Shown: positions 1-11,709 of the stretch, piece after piece
How the letters are laid out: each line of letters opens with the position of its first letter
How positions within the stretch are numbered: position 1 is the first letter of the stretch
Assembly: GCF_963422355.1 (NCBI RefSeq)
Contig: NC_085093.1
Coordinates: 1,880,551-1,944,550 of the forward strand
From: Corticium candelabrum
Lineage: Eukaryota; Porifera; Homoscleromorpha; Homosclerophorida; Plakinidae
Reading direction: 5' to 3'
DNA: 64,000 nt
Position numbers and translations under genes: made by a program
Notes under the pieces: model-generated
What the model was told of the DNA's origin: nothing
Seen by the model: the letters and a program-made list of their open reading frames with translations, nothing else
The model's database searches: none

Positions 1-2
1 CT

Positions 3-1973
3 ATGATCGATTTTTACCGAATATCTCAACTACCCTCCAACCTTTGTACAAACTACTCCAGAAGTCTACGCCATGGATTTGGGAGAAATCACAACAAGAA
101 GCTTCTAAAAAAGCAAGGAGAAACTATTGAATTCGAGTACAATTTGGCAAACCATTACGACTCAAGTGTGACGCCTCACCAGAAGGAATTGGGGCTTGTT
201 TAACGCACGTTATGCCAGATGGAACTGAACAACCAATTGTATTCACATCCAGAACATAATCTTTAACTGAAAGGGGTTATGCACAGTTGAAAAGGGAAGC
301 CTTAGCTCTCATCAACGGTGTACCACAGTTCCACAAGTATTTGATCGGACGTAAATTTACACTAGTGACAGACCATAGACCTTTACTTAAAATATTAGGA
401 CTGAAACAAGGGATCCCGACTTTGGCAGCTGCTAGATTGCAGCGTTGGGCAATAGTACTGAGTGCGTATGACTACGATTTAGAGTTTACTCCCGGAATAA
501 ACAACCAAGAAGCGGACATGCTGTCCAGACTTTCACTGCGTGTGGAAGCGATCGATCCCAACGAAATTACGTACCATATAAATTACTTGGACACTGCCAG
601 CTACAACAGACCAAGTGAAGCAAGCCACAGCCAAGGATCCAATCCTTAGCAGAGTATTGAAGTATACTCTAGAGGGATGGCCAACCAATGGGTCGCCTGA
701 ACTACACAGTTATGCCAAGAGGTCAACCGAGTTATCTATTACCGAGGGATGTCTAATATATGGAGAAAGAGTAGTGATTCCATATTCACTACAAAAACAA
801 GTATTGTCTGAACTACACAGAGGACATATAGGAATGGTGCGAATAAAGGCGACGGCTAGAAGTTTTGTGTGGTGGTCTGCCTTGGACAGAGATATTGAGA
901 GTATAGTCAGATCATGTTCCACGTGTCAGGAACAACGGAATAAACCTGCAATTTCAACGCCAACTCATCCTTGAATATACCCGGAAGGTCCCTGGGAACG
1001 TGTCCACGCAGACTTTGCAGAGTAGGGAGGAAGACACTACTTATTGTTAGTAGATGCGTTTTCAAAGTGGCCAGATCGAGGTCCATGAATTACACAAGAA
1101 TACTACTGCTTGCCAGACAGTAGAATGTATGAGAAGAACATTTGCAACTCATGAAATACCATATTGTATGGTAACTGACAATGGACCTCAATTCCAATCA
1201 GAGGAGTTTAGTAAATTCATGCGCTCAAGTGGCATCCACCATCAACGTACCCCACCATATCACTCATCCACGAATGAACAAGTGCAGAGGATGGTACAGG
1301 AATCAAAGAAGAGCTTGAAGTCTAAGCCATCAGAGCGAACATGGAGTCACCAAGTGTCATTGTTCTTACTTCATTATCGGACTACCCCACACGGGACGAC
1401 TGGAAAGACTCCAGCTGAGTTGCTGATGAAACGTTCTCTTAGGACGAGGCTGAGTCTCTTGAAACCGGAAACTGAAAAAGAGATACGAGATCATCAAAGA
1501 GAAGCATTTAACCAGGCTACAACCAATGTAAGAGAAATGGGTCCAGGAGACACTGTTTCTGTCTGAAATCCAAGAAGGGATGGTCGAAATGGCTAGCAGG
1601 AATAGTGACACAACGACTAAGACCATCATCTTATTTGGTAAATGTAGACGAGCACGTAAGATACGTGCATATTGATCACTTGATAACAAGACATGCAACC
1701 AATACACAAGTGATTCTGCCAGAAGAACCGAATATCTTGCCAGCTACAGTTGTACCAGATTCATCAGGACCCGTGTTAGAAGATCCTACACTTCCAGCAA
1801 GTACACTTACACTTATGGAGACTACAGATGAGGAGCATGTCATGAGGAAATCCACTGAGACTAAAGATCCATTCACAGACAATGGAGCAACTGAACCTCA
1901 GAAGAGAATCAGTCAAAGGAGATATCCAACTCGAGGGAACAGACAGCTACCTCTCAGGTATCGTAAAAACTAA
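3..1973 (+). pseudogene. Gypsy family A pol remnant (RNase H, integrase)
   Basis: This is the 3' half of a Ty3/gypsy pol gene, cut by the window edge. The blocks in order are: end of RT/start of RNase H (about 60-275); RNase H with the TDHRPL motif (287-560); an integrase H2C2 zinc finger with H..H and CSTC (about 615-960); the integrase core with TDNGPQF and a downstream glutamate region (1054-1566); and a C-terminal tail ending at 1973. The blocks lie in different frames and are separated by stops near 200-260, 612-648, 972-1053 and 1566, so the copy cannot make one polyprotein. A purine-rich tract just after the stop (about 1971-1984) is a polypurine tract leading into the LTR. RT-to-integrase order fits the gypsy group. 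The family A LTR is unlike those of the other gypsy elements here. Confidence 0.88.
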
Positions 1974-1984
1974 AGGGAGAGGAG

Positions 1985-2140
1985 TGTAGTGTATGACACT
2001 TAATTAGATTAGACCTAGCTGGCATGGTATGTAGTAATTAGACATAGCACTATTTGGTTAGTACGTTAGTGAGCGTTGTAGAGTGAGTAATAACAAGTAA
2101 GTCTCTAACTAATCGAGCCTGTGTCCACAGATCAAACACA
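1985..2140 (+). repeat. Gypsy family A 3' LTR (156 bp)
   Basis: It starts TGTAGTGTATGACAC, ends CAAACACA, and sits directly downstream of a polypurine tract. A same-length copy in reverse orientation lies at 59249-59404, which fixes both ends. The following bases (AAACC) resume the R1 repeat, whose other copy at about 16.44 kb lacks the insertion. Confidence 0.85.
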
Positions 2141-3307
2141 AAACCGGGGAAGTTTCCGTAATTGCAATCGTCGAAGAGAAGCCATGCGAGTGCATTCGCG
2201 ATTGTTTGCCGTCTTGGAATGGGGGCTGTTTCTGAGTAACAAGGAGGACTAGATTGACTAAGGCTACGCCCACGCAAATTTGCAGCAACAGCGAACCGAG
2301 AGTACAAGACAAACGTGGTCCCATGCATAAGCTCTATAGACATTAGCTATATAACGCGAATGCTTAACCAGTGCAGCTGTCTTTTCTAGAGCTGGAGGTA
2401 ATGAAGTGCGGTCTCTAGATAGTATTTCTCACATTGCCATGGTAGTTCTGTTCACTTTGAGCACTTAATTAATTGTCCAGTTACGAAGACGTCCTTCTAC
2501 GTGTAGCAACTTTTCCCTTACGTTATACGCTACACATAACATCGTCTAAAAAACACTGTACTGTACCATAGACCTCGATCACGGTACCGGAAGTAATCAT
2601 TACGCCCCCGCATCACAATTCTTTACACGAGGTTACGTAATAGATGCAGGTCATCGTCTGTCTGGCGTGTTGCTTGTTTCCCACACGTCCAGAAAAAGTT
2701 TTGGACTCTTTTGAAGCCAGCCAAATGACAAACCGATGAGGTTATGAGGCCACATGTCTGAGACCTGAGTTTGGGCAAGAGTACTACAGAAAGACCGTTG
2801 ATTTCCATTCGTAGGAGAACAGCAGACACCGTTTCAGAGTCCACAACAAGGTAGTTGTGCAGCGCTTTCATTCTACATGATGCCTGCTTGCCTAGACATC
2901 TAGGCTTTTTGTTGGCAGCCTAATTCGCATTGGTACGGCTTTCTGTTTGATTACAGTTTGTTCTACTGCTGCTGTAATAGAAGTTGAACTGCTAATGAGC
3001 AATCTGGTTTAGTTTAGGTCTCTAGAAAAGTTGACAGACGCACAACTCAAAAGGTTTCGTCATCGCATGTCATGTGATCACGTGCGATATCGTAAGCTAT
3101 TTGGCTAATGCTGCGAGCTAACATGTTCACAATGGATGCTTTATGCCTTAGTAGTTTGCATAATGTGTTTTACCCGTTTTGAGTGCTCTCCCGACTACAG
3201 AGTTAGCAAGATCGCTCTACTAACATGTGTGCCACGCTCCTAAATTTTGTTGGCTTTCGGATACCTAGCGGCCCCGGTATGGAGAGGCAAACAGGTGCAG
3301 TTGGAGT
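2141..3307. repeat. R1 repeat, copy 1 (interrupted by gypsy A)
   Basis: About 1.15 kb is near-identical to 16441-17612, with small indels. Homology stops at 3307 (after GCAAACAGGTGCAG). On the minus strand both copies have two open stretches in the same places: 2623-2871 (KALHNYL...) and 2050-2343 (a hydrophobic LGSLLLQICVGVA stretch). I do not recognise the product. Amino-acid differences between copies look unconstrained, so I treat this as a repeat and not as a gene. Gypsy A inserted at its 5' edge. Confidence 0.7.
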
Positions 3308-3387
3308 TCTGTCATACTGTTTTATTTTTTAGAGTTATCAAAACTTCCCCGGACTTGAGGGCTACACAACTTCGTAAAGAAGCGTCT

Positions 3388-3452
3388 TTTGGGGGGGGGG
3401 GGAGATTGGCCGACGGAGCCTGGCCGATGGAGCCTGGTCGACGGAGCCACTA
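3388..3452. repeat. Poly-G tract plus 15-bp tandem repeat
   Basis: A run of about twelve G (from about 3390) is followed by about three imperfect units of a 15-bp motif (GACGGAGCCTGGCCG type), ending near 3450. Confidence 0.7.
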
Positions 3453-3502
3453 AGGGCGGTTTTCGGCGTGGCATAGGTAACAGCAGAGCCATATGTATGG
3501 CT

Positions 3503-3614
3503 AGCCTCGTACCAGACCCTCTCGCGCCGTCGTGTTCGGTTCCCGTATAACACCGGAGTTGTCGTGTTATACGGGAACCGGACACGACGGCGCGAGAGGG
3601 TCTGGTACGAGGCT
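3503..3614. mobile_element. Hairpin MITE, 51-bp arms
   Basis: Arms 3503-3553 and 3564-3614 are reverse complements with a single mismatch around a 10-bp loop; weaker symmetry extends to about 3485 and 3626. The AGCCTCGTACCAGACCCTCTC terminus recurs at 51881-51956, 60625-60701 and 61311-61386, so this is a dispersed inverted-repeat family. No reading frame of interest was seen. Confidence 0.85.
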
Positions 3615-3689
3615 ACGTATGGCTCTGGGTACCACCAAAGCCAAAACAAAATTAGATGTAGGAAAACGTGAACGTTACAAATGTAGCTA

Positions 3690-4400
3690 GATTAGGCGTT
3701 GTTTCTAAGTGCTAAACCCTCACGTACAACAAAAGAAACAGCTCGCCACCGATTTTCCAGCTCACAACAATCTAGACGTCTGGTTGTTTGTGCAGCTTCT
3801 CTAGAAGTCTGGTTGTTGTCGTAATGGGGGAAAACATGTAAGCTTTCAATGTAGATCAGGTTGTTTCGAAGTGCTAAAGCAAGCCCAATGTTACACGCCG
3901 GGTAGCCTCGACGCGCGTTACGTGTGAAGTAACGCGCGTGATCATTGTTCTGTTTGTTGGTGGGCAAGTTACAAATGTAGAGGAAAAGAAGCAGCTCACC
4001 ACCGATTTCCGGCTCACAAGAATGTAGATGTCTAGTTGTTTCTGCAGCTTCTCTAGGCGTCTGTTTGCTTATATAGCTTCTCTAGACGTCTGGTTGCTTG
4101 TGCAGCTTCTCTAGACGTCTAGTAGTTGTCGTAATGGGAGAAAATATGCATGTTACAACGAAGTGCTGGAACAAACCAAATGTTACAAGTCGGAGAGCCT
4201 CGACGCTAGGCTGGCTGGCCGTCTTCGCCTTACGTGATGAAGTAACGAGCGTGATCATTGTTCTGTTTGTTGGTGGAAAACATATGTTACAAATGTAGAG
4301 CAAAACAAGCAGCTCACCACCAATTTTTTCCGGCTCACAAGAATGTAAAAGTCTCTTTTTTGTGCAGCTTTTCTAGGCGTCTCGTTGTTTGTGCCGCTTC
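3690..4400. repeat. Diverged tandem duplication, ~300-bp unit
   Basis: The stretch from about 3790 to 4030 is repeated from about 4090 to 4350 in the same order. Both contain GTGCAGCTTCTCTAGA, GTCGTAATGGG, GTGATCATTGTTCTGTTTG and AGCAGCTCACCACC. A short CTTCTCTAGACGTCTGGTTG motif recurs around the units. No gene is visible. Confidence 0.7.
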
Positions 4401-5710
4401 TCTAGCTAAACGTCCGGTTGTTGCCTAGTAGCAGCTACCAAACAAAGAGAGGTGGAGCCTCATGATGACATCACATTCGTCTATTGGTCGGTAATGACAC
4501 CAATTCTCGTCTATATATTGGTCGGAATAGCTTCATTTGCACCTGCACTAATTGAGTAGAAATACGGTCGATCGGTCGGTCATCGAACGATTACTATACC
4601 CTTAGCCCGGAAATCCGGGCGTCGGGTAACGAAAAGAAGAGTCAGAAATACAACCAACGCCTAGCCACACCTAGGCTCGAGAGTCCAACCGGATATTTTT
4701 TCCCGCGGGAGTCCAATCAGTCATCTCCCCCAGGGGGGAGGTGACCGGCTGGACTCTCGAGCCTAAGCCACACTCTTTTCCCGCCGCGTCATATTTTGCC
4801 CGGAAGTACGACGCAGCGACAAAGGGTCTGGCTACGCGATACTACCAACTGCTCTCGAAACAATGCTCGACTGTGAGTTGATGTCACCGCGAACTTCAGG
4901 CGCGTAAATACTGTACCCAGGATTTTCTGGGTAGAGTTTCCAAAAGTTAATATCAACAATGCAAATTAATATCAATGGCATTACGCGGTTTAGTTAACAT
5001 TTACATACGCGTCCTAATTCAAGCCTGTTGATATTGAATTGCATAAAATTGTATACTCAGTGACTATTTATCTAGTTTCTATGGTAAGAAGGTTATCTAG
5101 TGGGCCCGGCCGCTTTCACTACTACTCTAGACCAATTACGTAGATAGAGCTATAGACTAACAGCATAATTAAAAATTAGAGCGTCAACTATTGCAGATCT
5201 AACAGTCTTCTAGTTTAACAGTTCTGAAAGAGGATTCTTCAGGACTCGCGTTAACGGTCACTCAAGCTAACAGTAAAGGTGACGCCGACCTCTTGGGGTT
5301 TTCGGGCAACCTGGAAACATGCCTGGGTACGCCACTGGCGGTGGACCATTTAGTGACCTGCTAATTGGCTACTTCCTCTACTAGCAGCATTCAAGTTGTA
5401 AAGTTATACCATACAGTAATTCTGAATAAGCTACTAACCCTATCAACTCTTGAACTGCCTGTGTAATAAACACGCCGTCGGTATATCCTAACTATTTTCC
5501 GGGAGCTGCGGTTTCCAACGCTACCAAACTCGTACGTCACTGCATGTCCGCCCTCTACTAGGCTCTAGTGCGTAGAAGTTATTACAGATTTTCAAAGCGC
5601 AGAGTCAGCGCGAACAGAATATTATATGAACTCTAGATAGCCCATGCTTCTACGGCAAACCTTACCAGTCGGGTACGTACACTAGAGAACACAGGCGCGG
5701 ATCTACCATA
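4401..5710. other. No gene seen; one short inverted repeat
   Basis: I see no credible coding sequence in these 1.3 kb. The only structure is an inverted repeat with 21-bp arms at 4672-4692 and 4745-4765 (one mismatch) enclosing a smaller C-run/G-run hairpin, probably a small MITE. Confidence 0.5.
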
Positions 5711-5843
5711 TGTTAGGATGGTCGGCATCCTGGACACGTTAGTCATCTGACTGAACGTCGGTAGCCCGTAGAATAAGTTACTACTAGCAGTCGTGTTGAG
5801 TTGTACTAGACTGTATAGTCAAATAAAGTATCTAAACGATACA
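5711..5843 (+). repeat. Gypsy family B LTR (133 bp)
   Basis: It starts TGTTAGGATGGTCGGCATCC and ends AAACGATACA, with an internal AATAAA. It matches the 3' LTR of gypsy B at 26038-26161, apart from a short extra stretch here. Its 3' CA end abuts family B reverse-transcriptase sequence lying in the opposite orientation (5844-5884), which is not normal element structure. Confidence 0.82.
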
Positions 5844-6036
5844 GGATGACAGAATGTGGCCCATATACTTCACTTCTGTTTCCCTTAAGCTGGATTTACA
5901 ATATGTAAACGCTTGAGCGTGGCGTCGCGTCGCGTGCGTCGTGTAGCGTCACGTCACACGCGTCGACCATTCACAATGTAAATTTTAGCGCGTCACAGAC
6001 GTCGGTGCATGTATTCCTGAATGGCCACTCGCGCTA

Positions 6037-7368
6037 GATTACCACGCGCAAAAAATACGGCTACGCCCATTTTATCTCGTGTTATAGAACGGATTCAGAC
6101 GAAGAGGAGGAAACGCTACTGTTGTGTCGCTTGTTGCATCACCACCGCTGCAGAAAAGCAAAAAGAAGAGCACGTCAAGTTTGGGTTCGTGAGATACATC
6201 AACGACGCACCGAGCAGGGACAGTACCATCAACTTCTCCAAGAGATGCGGTTGCACGACTCTGACAGCCACTTTAGATATCTGAGAATGTCAAAGGCTAC
6301 ATTTGACCAACTGTTGGCAAAAGTAGGGCCTTTGTTGGTTCGCCGTCAGTAAAGCAGTGTCGTCAGACCATCAATATTCCCTGGCGAGAGACTGGCGTTG
6401 ACCCTTCGCTATTTGGCAACGGGAAACTCGCAGATATCGCTTTCTTTCAGTTTCAGTGTTGGGGCGGCAACAGTATGCCAAATTGTTAGGGAGACTTGCA
6501 GTGCCATATGGAACGTTCTGATGGAAGAGTATGTGAGGGCCTCTGCTACAGAAGACGTCTGGAAGAGTATCAGTGCACAATTTTCTCAACTCTGGAATTT
6601 TCCAAACTGTCTTAGAGCAATAGACGGCAAACTTGTGGTAATTCAAGCTCCTGATAGATCAGGTTCCACATACTACAACTACAAGGGGGCTTATTCCATT
6701 GTTCTATTGACAGTGTGTGATGCTCACTACAGATTTATTCTAGTAGATGTAGGAGATTCAGGTCGCTATAGTGATGGTGGTGTGTTTTCAAATTCTGCAT
6801 TTGGCCAAGCAATTGAATTTGGTAGCTTGTCATTACCAGTAAGTAGGCCATTGCCTGGAACTAGCACAGAGGCTCCATTCATGTTTGTTGGGGATGAGGC
6901 ATTCCCTTTACGTACCAACATGTTGAGACCGTATCCAGGTAGGGGCCTAGATGAACGAACGGCTGTGTTTAATTACAGAGTAAGCAGAGCTAGGCGTGTA
7001 ATTGAAAACACTTTTGGAATTTTGGCTGCACGTTGGAGGATATTTAGGCGATCCATCATTGCAGCACCAGACAATGCTGTCATATTTACAAAAGCAGCTA
7101 TTGCCCTTCACAACTACCTACGAACCAATGAGTCTTCGGTATATTGTCTCCAGGCTTTACTGATGCTGAAGATGGTGCTGGTCACTTACTGAGAGGAACT
7201 TGGAGGCATGAAGTTGATGATGGTGGGATGCCCAGAATTGGACAAATAGGAGGAAATCGGAGCAGTCGATCTGTAGGTGAAGTGAGAGACATGCACCGAG
7301 ACTATTTTATGACACCAGAAGGAGAGGTCACCTGGCAGTACAACCATGTCAACCGCAAAGACTATTAA
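6037..7368 (+). pseudogene. Harbinger (HARBI1-like) transposase, broken
   Basis: This DDE nuclease would cut and join the transposon ends. The N-terminal part reads RARQVWVREIHQ...FRYLRMSKATFDQLL (to 6349), then the catalytic domain: LRAIDGK (first D, about 6620), FVGDEAFPLR (second D, about 6890) and RRVIENTFGIL (E, about 7000). This is the order and spacing seen in HARBI1/DDE_Tnp_4 proteins. Breaks: an in-frame TAA at 6350-6352 between the N-terminal part and the ERLALTLRYLATG motif, and a one-base loss near 7155 that shifts the C-terminal ~70 residues (FTDAEDGAG... to 7368). No convincing ATG opens the working frame, which is closed upstream near 6034. The start may be lost or lie in an upstream exon. 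Confidence 0.88.
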
Positions 7369-8066
7369 CTAATAAATTAGTCTTGGTCATTATCTTTACC
7401 TACTCAATCAGTCTTTTGACTTGTATTGAGTAACCACCGGCTTTTTTAAAAGCCAAAAATAATATCAAAGAGATCATTACCTAGCCTGAATTTTGATTTG
7501 ACCAATTACTTACAATAATCAGTTTCCTGCTAGTTACAATTATTAATTAACAACAATCAATTTCTTGCATACAATTAGTTATAATCCACTGGTTATCTAG
7601 CTGTAGGAGCTAACATGTAACTAAAATGTTAGTCTAGAATATTCTTTAATTAATGTAGTTATACTGAGTCTTGTTTTTGGTAAGCTATCTAAACAATTTG
7701 TTCTAGATTTATAGTATATTTTCCCAGACTCCATATGCAACAATAGTTAATGCTCCATATTTACCATACCTGAAAATGGGCTACGAATAGCACTTCCCAA
7801 GATAATATAATGAGCATATTACGAGTAGGTAGGCATAGGCAGTGCCAAAGTACGTATGTGTTAAACATGACAATTGAAAGTTATTGACCTGTTGTTGTCG
7901 ATTAATGAGTTTTTCAATCAGTCATGTAGCTAGCAGTCTGCAGTTTCTCTCTCTCTGATGTAGTTGGTGGCTTTTAAAAAGCCGGTTTATAGACCACACA
8001 TAGTGTAGTCGCTGGCCACGTATCACAGGATACTACACAGTGATGCACACAAGCATGGTTGGTGAC
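7369..8066. other. Harbinger internal spacer, AT-rich
   Basis: This is non-coding sequence between the convergent Harbinger genes. It is AT-rich with no ORF worth naming, and is presumably the 3' untranslated/terminator region for both. Confidence 0.5.
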
Positions 8067-9255
8067 CTATGGGGTGCTCTCTCTAAACAGAGAAAAGCCA
8101 TCTCCTGACCCACCAAGCTCTACCTCCAACATCACTTGTTGAAGTCTGAGCTTTGCGAACGCCTTCTTCTCATAGGGAAATCTCCGTAGAGTAGCAGCTA
8201 TCTGCCTACCGAACAAACCATCCTCATCGGAGCCGACATGAGCCCTCATTGAGTCCAACGAGTTTAGCCTTTCTACAATTTGAAGTCTCTAGCTCGTCTT
8301 CTGGTCCCTTATGACGTCTCTTTCTTTTGGTGGCAGGAGTGATGCTTGGTTGACGCGGTCCAGTCTCTACCTGACAAATGACCGAGCTGTTGTGTGCTTC
8401 ATTGCTGCAGTAGGAAAAATTAGCCTGTGAAAGGAAGCAATATATCAAGTCGAAGTCCACACATTTACCTTTCATGATTGTCGACTGTCTCATCACTGTC
8501 ATAGGGTTCACTCTCTGCTGGCCGGGTCTCTCCTGGCTGGTTCTCCTGTTGTTAACTCTCCTGTTGTTGACTTTCCTGTTGTTGATTCTCCTGTTGACTT
8601 TCCAGCAATGAAGAATTGTCTGTTCTGTTTGTCAATACAATAGAGTTACTACTAGAGATACTAAAATTTGCAAGATACCCACAGCAAATGCAGCGTAAAC
8701 AGTAGTAGGTACAGTAAAAAGACACAGAAACAGTATAAACACCGGCGCGTACAAACAAGGGGTAGACATTCAGGTAAAGAAAAAGACACAGATATCATGA
8801 AAGCAGACAAGCAGACTGACAGACCAACAGATCAACAGACAGATCCACTGACGGGCATGCAGCCACATCAAAGCAGACAGGCAGAGACACGAAACAGACA
8901 AAACAAGAGAAGAATTATGGTACACGTGTACTAGTAATTACGTTCTGTGCTTCACGGAAATGTCCAGAAAAGTCATCACAGTGAAGAAAACCCACGAAGA
9001 CATTGGAGGTGGACCTTCGGTCCCGGACAAACGTTTCTTCTGAAGAAGTTTAAGCTCCCTCACTTATTTGTCTCGGAGAATTTTCCATTTCTTTTGACAG
9101 AGTTCTGCCGAGACACCCAACTCGCTGGAAAGCCACTTCGAAGCGTTTTCTCTTGCACGCAGGTCCTTGTATACTTGGCAGTTGACCTTCCACAGGCAAT
9201 GACAGCTGCGTACACTCTCTAACAAGCGCTCAATGTCCAATATGTTCGTAGCCAT
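8067..9255 (-). pseudogene. Harbinger accessory MADF/BESS protein, broken
   Basis: This is the second Harbinger gene, a DNA-binding partner of the transposase in this superfamily. A MADF domain starts at the ATG at 9255 (DIERLLESVR, then SELCQKKWKILRDK); an in-frame TAA at 9064-9066 interrupts it before VRELKLLQKK. A Q/E/S-rich linker (about 8640-8480) has another in-frame TAA where the local repeat predicts CAA. A basic stretch (KRKRRHKGPEDE) follows, and then a BESS-like motif with a FxxQ...L..FP.EKK...LRLQQ pattern, ending at the stop at 8067. The basic stretch and the BESS part are in different frames. Intron positions are uncertain. Confidence 0.72.
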
Positions 9256-9703
9256 TGCTCACGAAGCAACCACGTGCACTCCTACTTGGCTGTGATTGGG
9301 TAAAATCTTAATTTCCACTTCCGACGCGACGTGCTCCGACTTCCAGTTCGACGCTGAAATAGGACTCGGTTCTATTTGGATGCGTTACGTCCGTCGAGCG
9401 TTGCGTCGCGTAGACCATTTACAATTTGAATTTGTACGACGAGACGTGACGAACGCGACGCGACGCTCAAGCGTTCGCATATTGTAAATCCAGCTTTAGG
9501 CTGAATTTCTCTTTATTGATTTTTACTCCTCGCGTTCGACATCTCTCCAACAATGCAGTCAAGTTGTCATTATGATCTCTTATAGCTTCCTCCATGCTAC
9601 CGCCCTCACCTACTACGAGTATGTCGTCAGCAATTTGGCATTTTCCCCGCACCAGAACTGTTCAAACTAGTCTCGCGTAGCCAGACCATCTACGCCATTT
9701 GGA

Positions 9704-11640
9704 TCAAGCCTTGGAAGGGCTGAAAAGAGTGTTTGTTATTGCTAACGACATAGTCGTAGTAGGTGAGTGTGGTAGCATGGAGGAAGCTATAAGAGATCAT
9801 GATGAGGACTTGACTGTATTACTGGAGAGATGTCGAATGCGAGGAGTAAAAATCAATAAAGAGAAATTTAGACTGAGGGAAACGGAAGTGAAGTATATGG
9901 GCCACATTACTGTCATCGGAGGGACTCAAACCAGATCCGACCAAAGTTGAAGCAATTAATAATATAGGCATGAATCCGCCTCAAGATTTCGAGGCCGTTA
10001 AACGGCTCTTGGGAATGTTGAACTACTTGTCTAGGTATCTATCAAATCTCTCGGTCATGTGTGAGCCTTTGAGGCAACTGACACACCCGGATGTGATCTG
10101 GCAATGGACAAGTAAACATGAACGGTCATACCAACAAGCCAAGCAGGCAATTACGAGCGCATCTGTCTTGAAGTATTTTGACAAGTTCGTACAAACGGTA
10201 CTGCAGTGTGACGCATCAAGTAAAGGCCTTGGTGTCATATTATTACAGAATGGGCAACCAGTCGCTTTAGCTGGTAGATCATTGACCAAGACAGAGTGTA
10301 AATATGCTCAAATCGAGAAAGGACTATTGTCAATAGTGTTTGCAGCAAAATGATTTGACCAATACACTTATGGAAGAACAGTGACTGTTCAAACGGACCA
10401 TAGACTCCTAAAAATAATAGTGCCGAAACCGTTACAGGCTGCACCACGAAGACTGCAGAGAATGTTATTGCGCCTGCAGCGGTATCAAATGATAATAGCA
10501 TGCAAACATGGAAAAGAGTTGGTGCTGGCAGACACGTTGTCAAGAGCTTACTTAGAAAAAACAGGAAAGGTGGTTTTGGTGAGGATGGTGAAGTTTTTGT
10601 ATTATAGATCTCCATTTGAAGTGGAGATGGAAAATGTCAATGCTGTCGATTGCCCTTTCATTTCAAATTCCAAGATTTAAGACATTCAGAAGGCGACAGC
10701 GAAAGATTAGGTATTGCAAGAGCTGATGACTACCATTCGTAGGGGTTGGCCAGAAGGAAAAGATCGGCTGAATCCAGTGCTGGCATCATATCATCCATTT
10801 CGAGATGATTTAGTGGTAGAGGGTGGAGTTATCTATCGTGGAGATAGATGTGTAATTCCTCCTTCTATGCTAGCTTTCACGCTAGCGCGTATACACATGT
10901 CACACATGGAATTTGGAGGGTGTGTCCAGAGAGCCAAAGATTGTGTGTTCTGGCCGGACATAAACTCCGCCATCAAGGATTACGTCAGCAAATGTGACAT
11001 CTGTAGACGGTATGACCGGCACAACCAAAGGAAACTCTGAAGTCACATGATATACCAGATAGGCCATGGAAACAGTTGGGGCTGATCTGTTTGCTTTTCA
11101 GGACAGAGACTAGCCTATATTGGTCGACTATTATAGCTAATGGGTTCATCTAAGTAGAACCAATGGTCGAGACAACATCAAAGGCAATCATTGCCAAGCT
11201 GAGACAGCAATTTGCAAGGCAAGGCAATACCTCTTACGTTGCTAACAGGCAATGGTCCTCAGTTGTGAGCAAGGAGGCGTGTCAATTCAGTAACGAATGG
11301 GAATTGGAACATAGGACCTCAAGTCCCTATTACCCACAAAGTAATGGTAAAGCGGAGAGTGCCGTAAAAGTGGTAAAGCACCTAATGACTAAAGCTTTGA
11401 CAGACGGTCGAGATCCTTGGCTCTCTCTGTTGGAATTGCGGAATACACCAACAGTACGAATGAGCGCTAGCCCTGCTCGGAGATTGCTCAGCAAGAGAAC
11501 AAGAGCAATTCTACCTATAAAGGATGACATGCTAAGACCTGAACTTGTGACGGAAGCGTCAGAGCAATGGCAAAAGAAGCAAGAAAAACAGGCCAAATAT
11601 TAGGAAAGAGGAGCAATAGATTTGCCGAATCTATATCCCG
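9704..11640 (+). pseudogene. Gypsy family B pol, copy 1 (decayed)
   Basis: This partial pol belongs to a K02A2.6-like gypsy. In order: RT end (ANDIVVV where ADD is expected, 9740), RT connection/RNase H (9970-10353, QCDASSKG), a stop at 10351-10353, RNase H end (LADTLSRA), stops at 10678-10680 and 10708-10710, the integrase zinc finger (10714-11040, H..H, CDIC), integrase core pieces (11163-11603) and a stop after AKY at 11603. At about 11650 it runs straight into a GT microsatellite, so the 3' end and LTR are missing. Several of the same stops recur in copy 2 at 19.4-25.5 kb. The left part lies next to an oppositely oriented RT fragment. Confidence 0.85.
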
Positions 11641-11653
11641 AAGACGTCGTACG

Positions 11654-11654
<1 letters not shown>

Positions 11655-11709
<55 letters not shown>

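Larger units (their letters stand above)
5888..9495. mobile_element. PIF/Harbinger transposon, full length
   Basis: Terminal inverted repeats of about 43 bp (AGCTGGATTTACAATATG... at 5888 and its complement ending at 9495, about three mismatches) are flanked by TTA at 5885-5887 and 9496-9498. TWA target duplications are typical of PIF/Harbinger. Inside are the two genes expected of an autonomous element: a DDE transposase on plus (about 6037-7368) and a MADF/BESS-type DNA-binding protein on minus (8067-9255). Both carry disabling changes, so this copy is probably dead while its ends look intact. Confidence 0.9.
5844..9652 (-). pseudogene. Gypsy B RT fragment split by Harbinger
   Basis: Minus-strand reverse-transcriptase code at 9652-9499 (ADDILVV, then NKEKFSL) stops at the Harbinger right end and resumes at 5884-5844 (ETEVKYMGHI). 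The same residues run uninterrupted in the plus-strand copy at 9740-9920. Harbinger therefore inserted here, duplicating TTA. Only about 190 bp of pol survives. The two family B copies differ by several percent in nucleotides. Confidence 0.8.
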
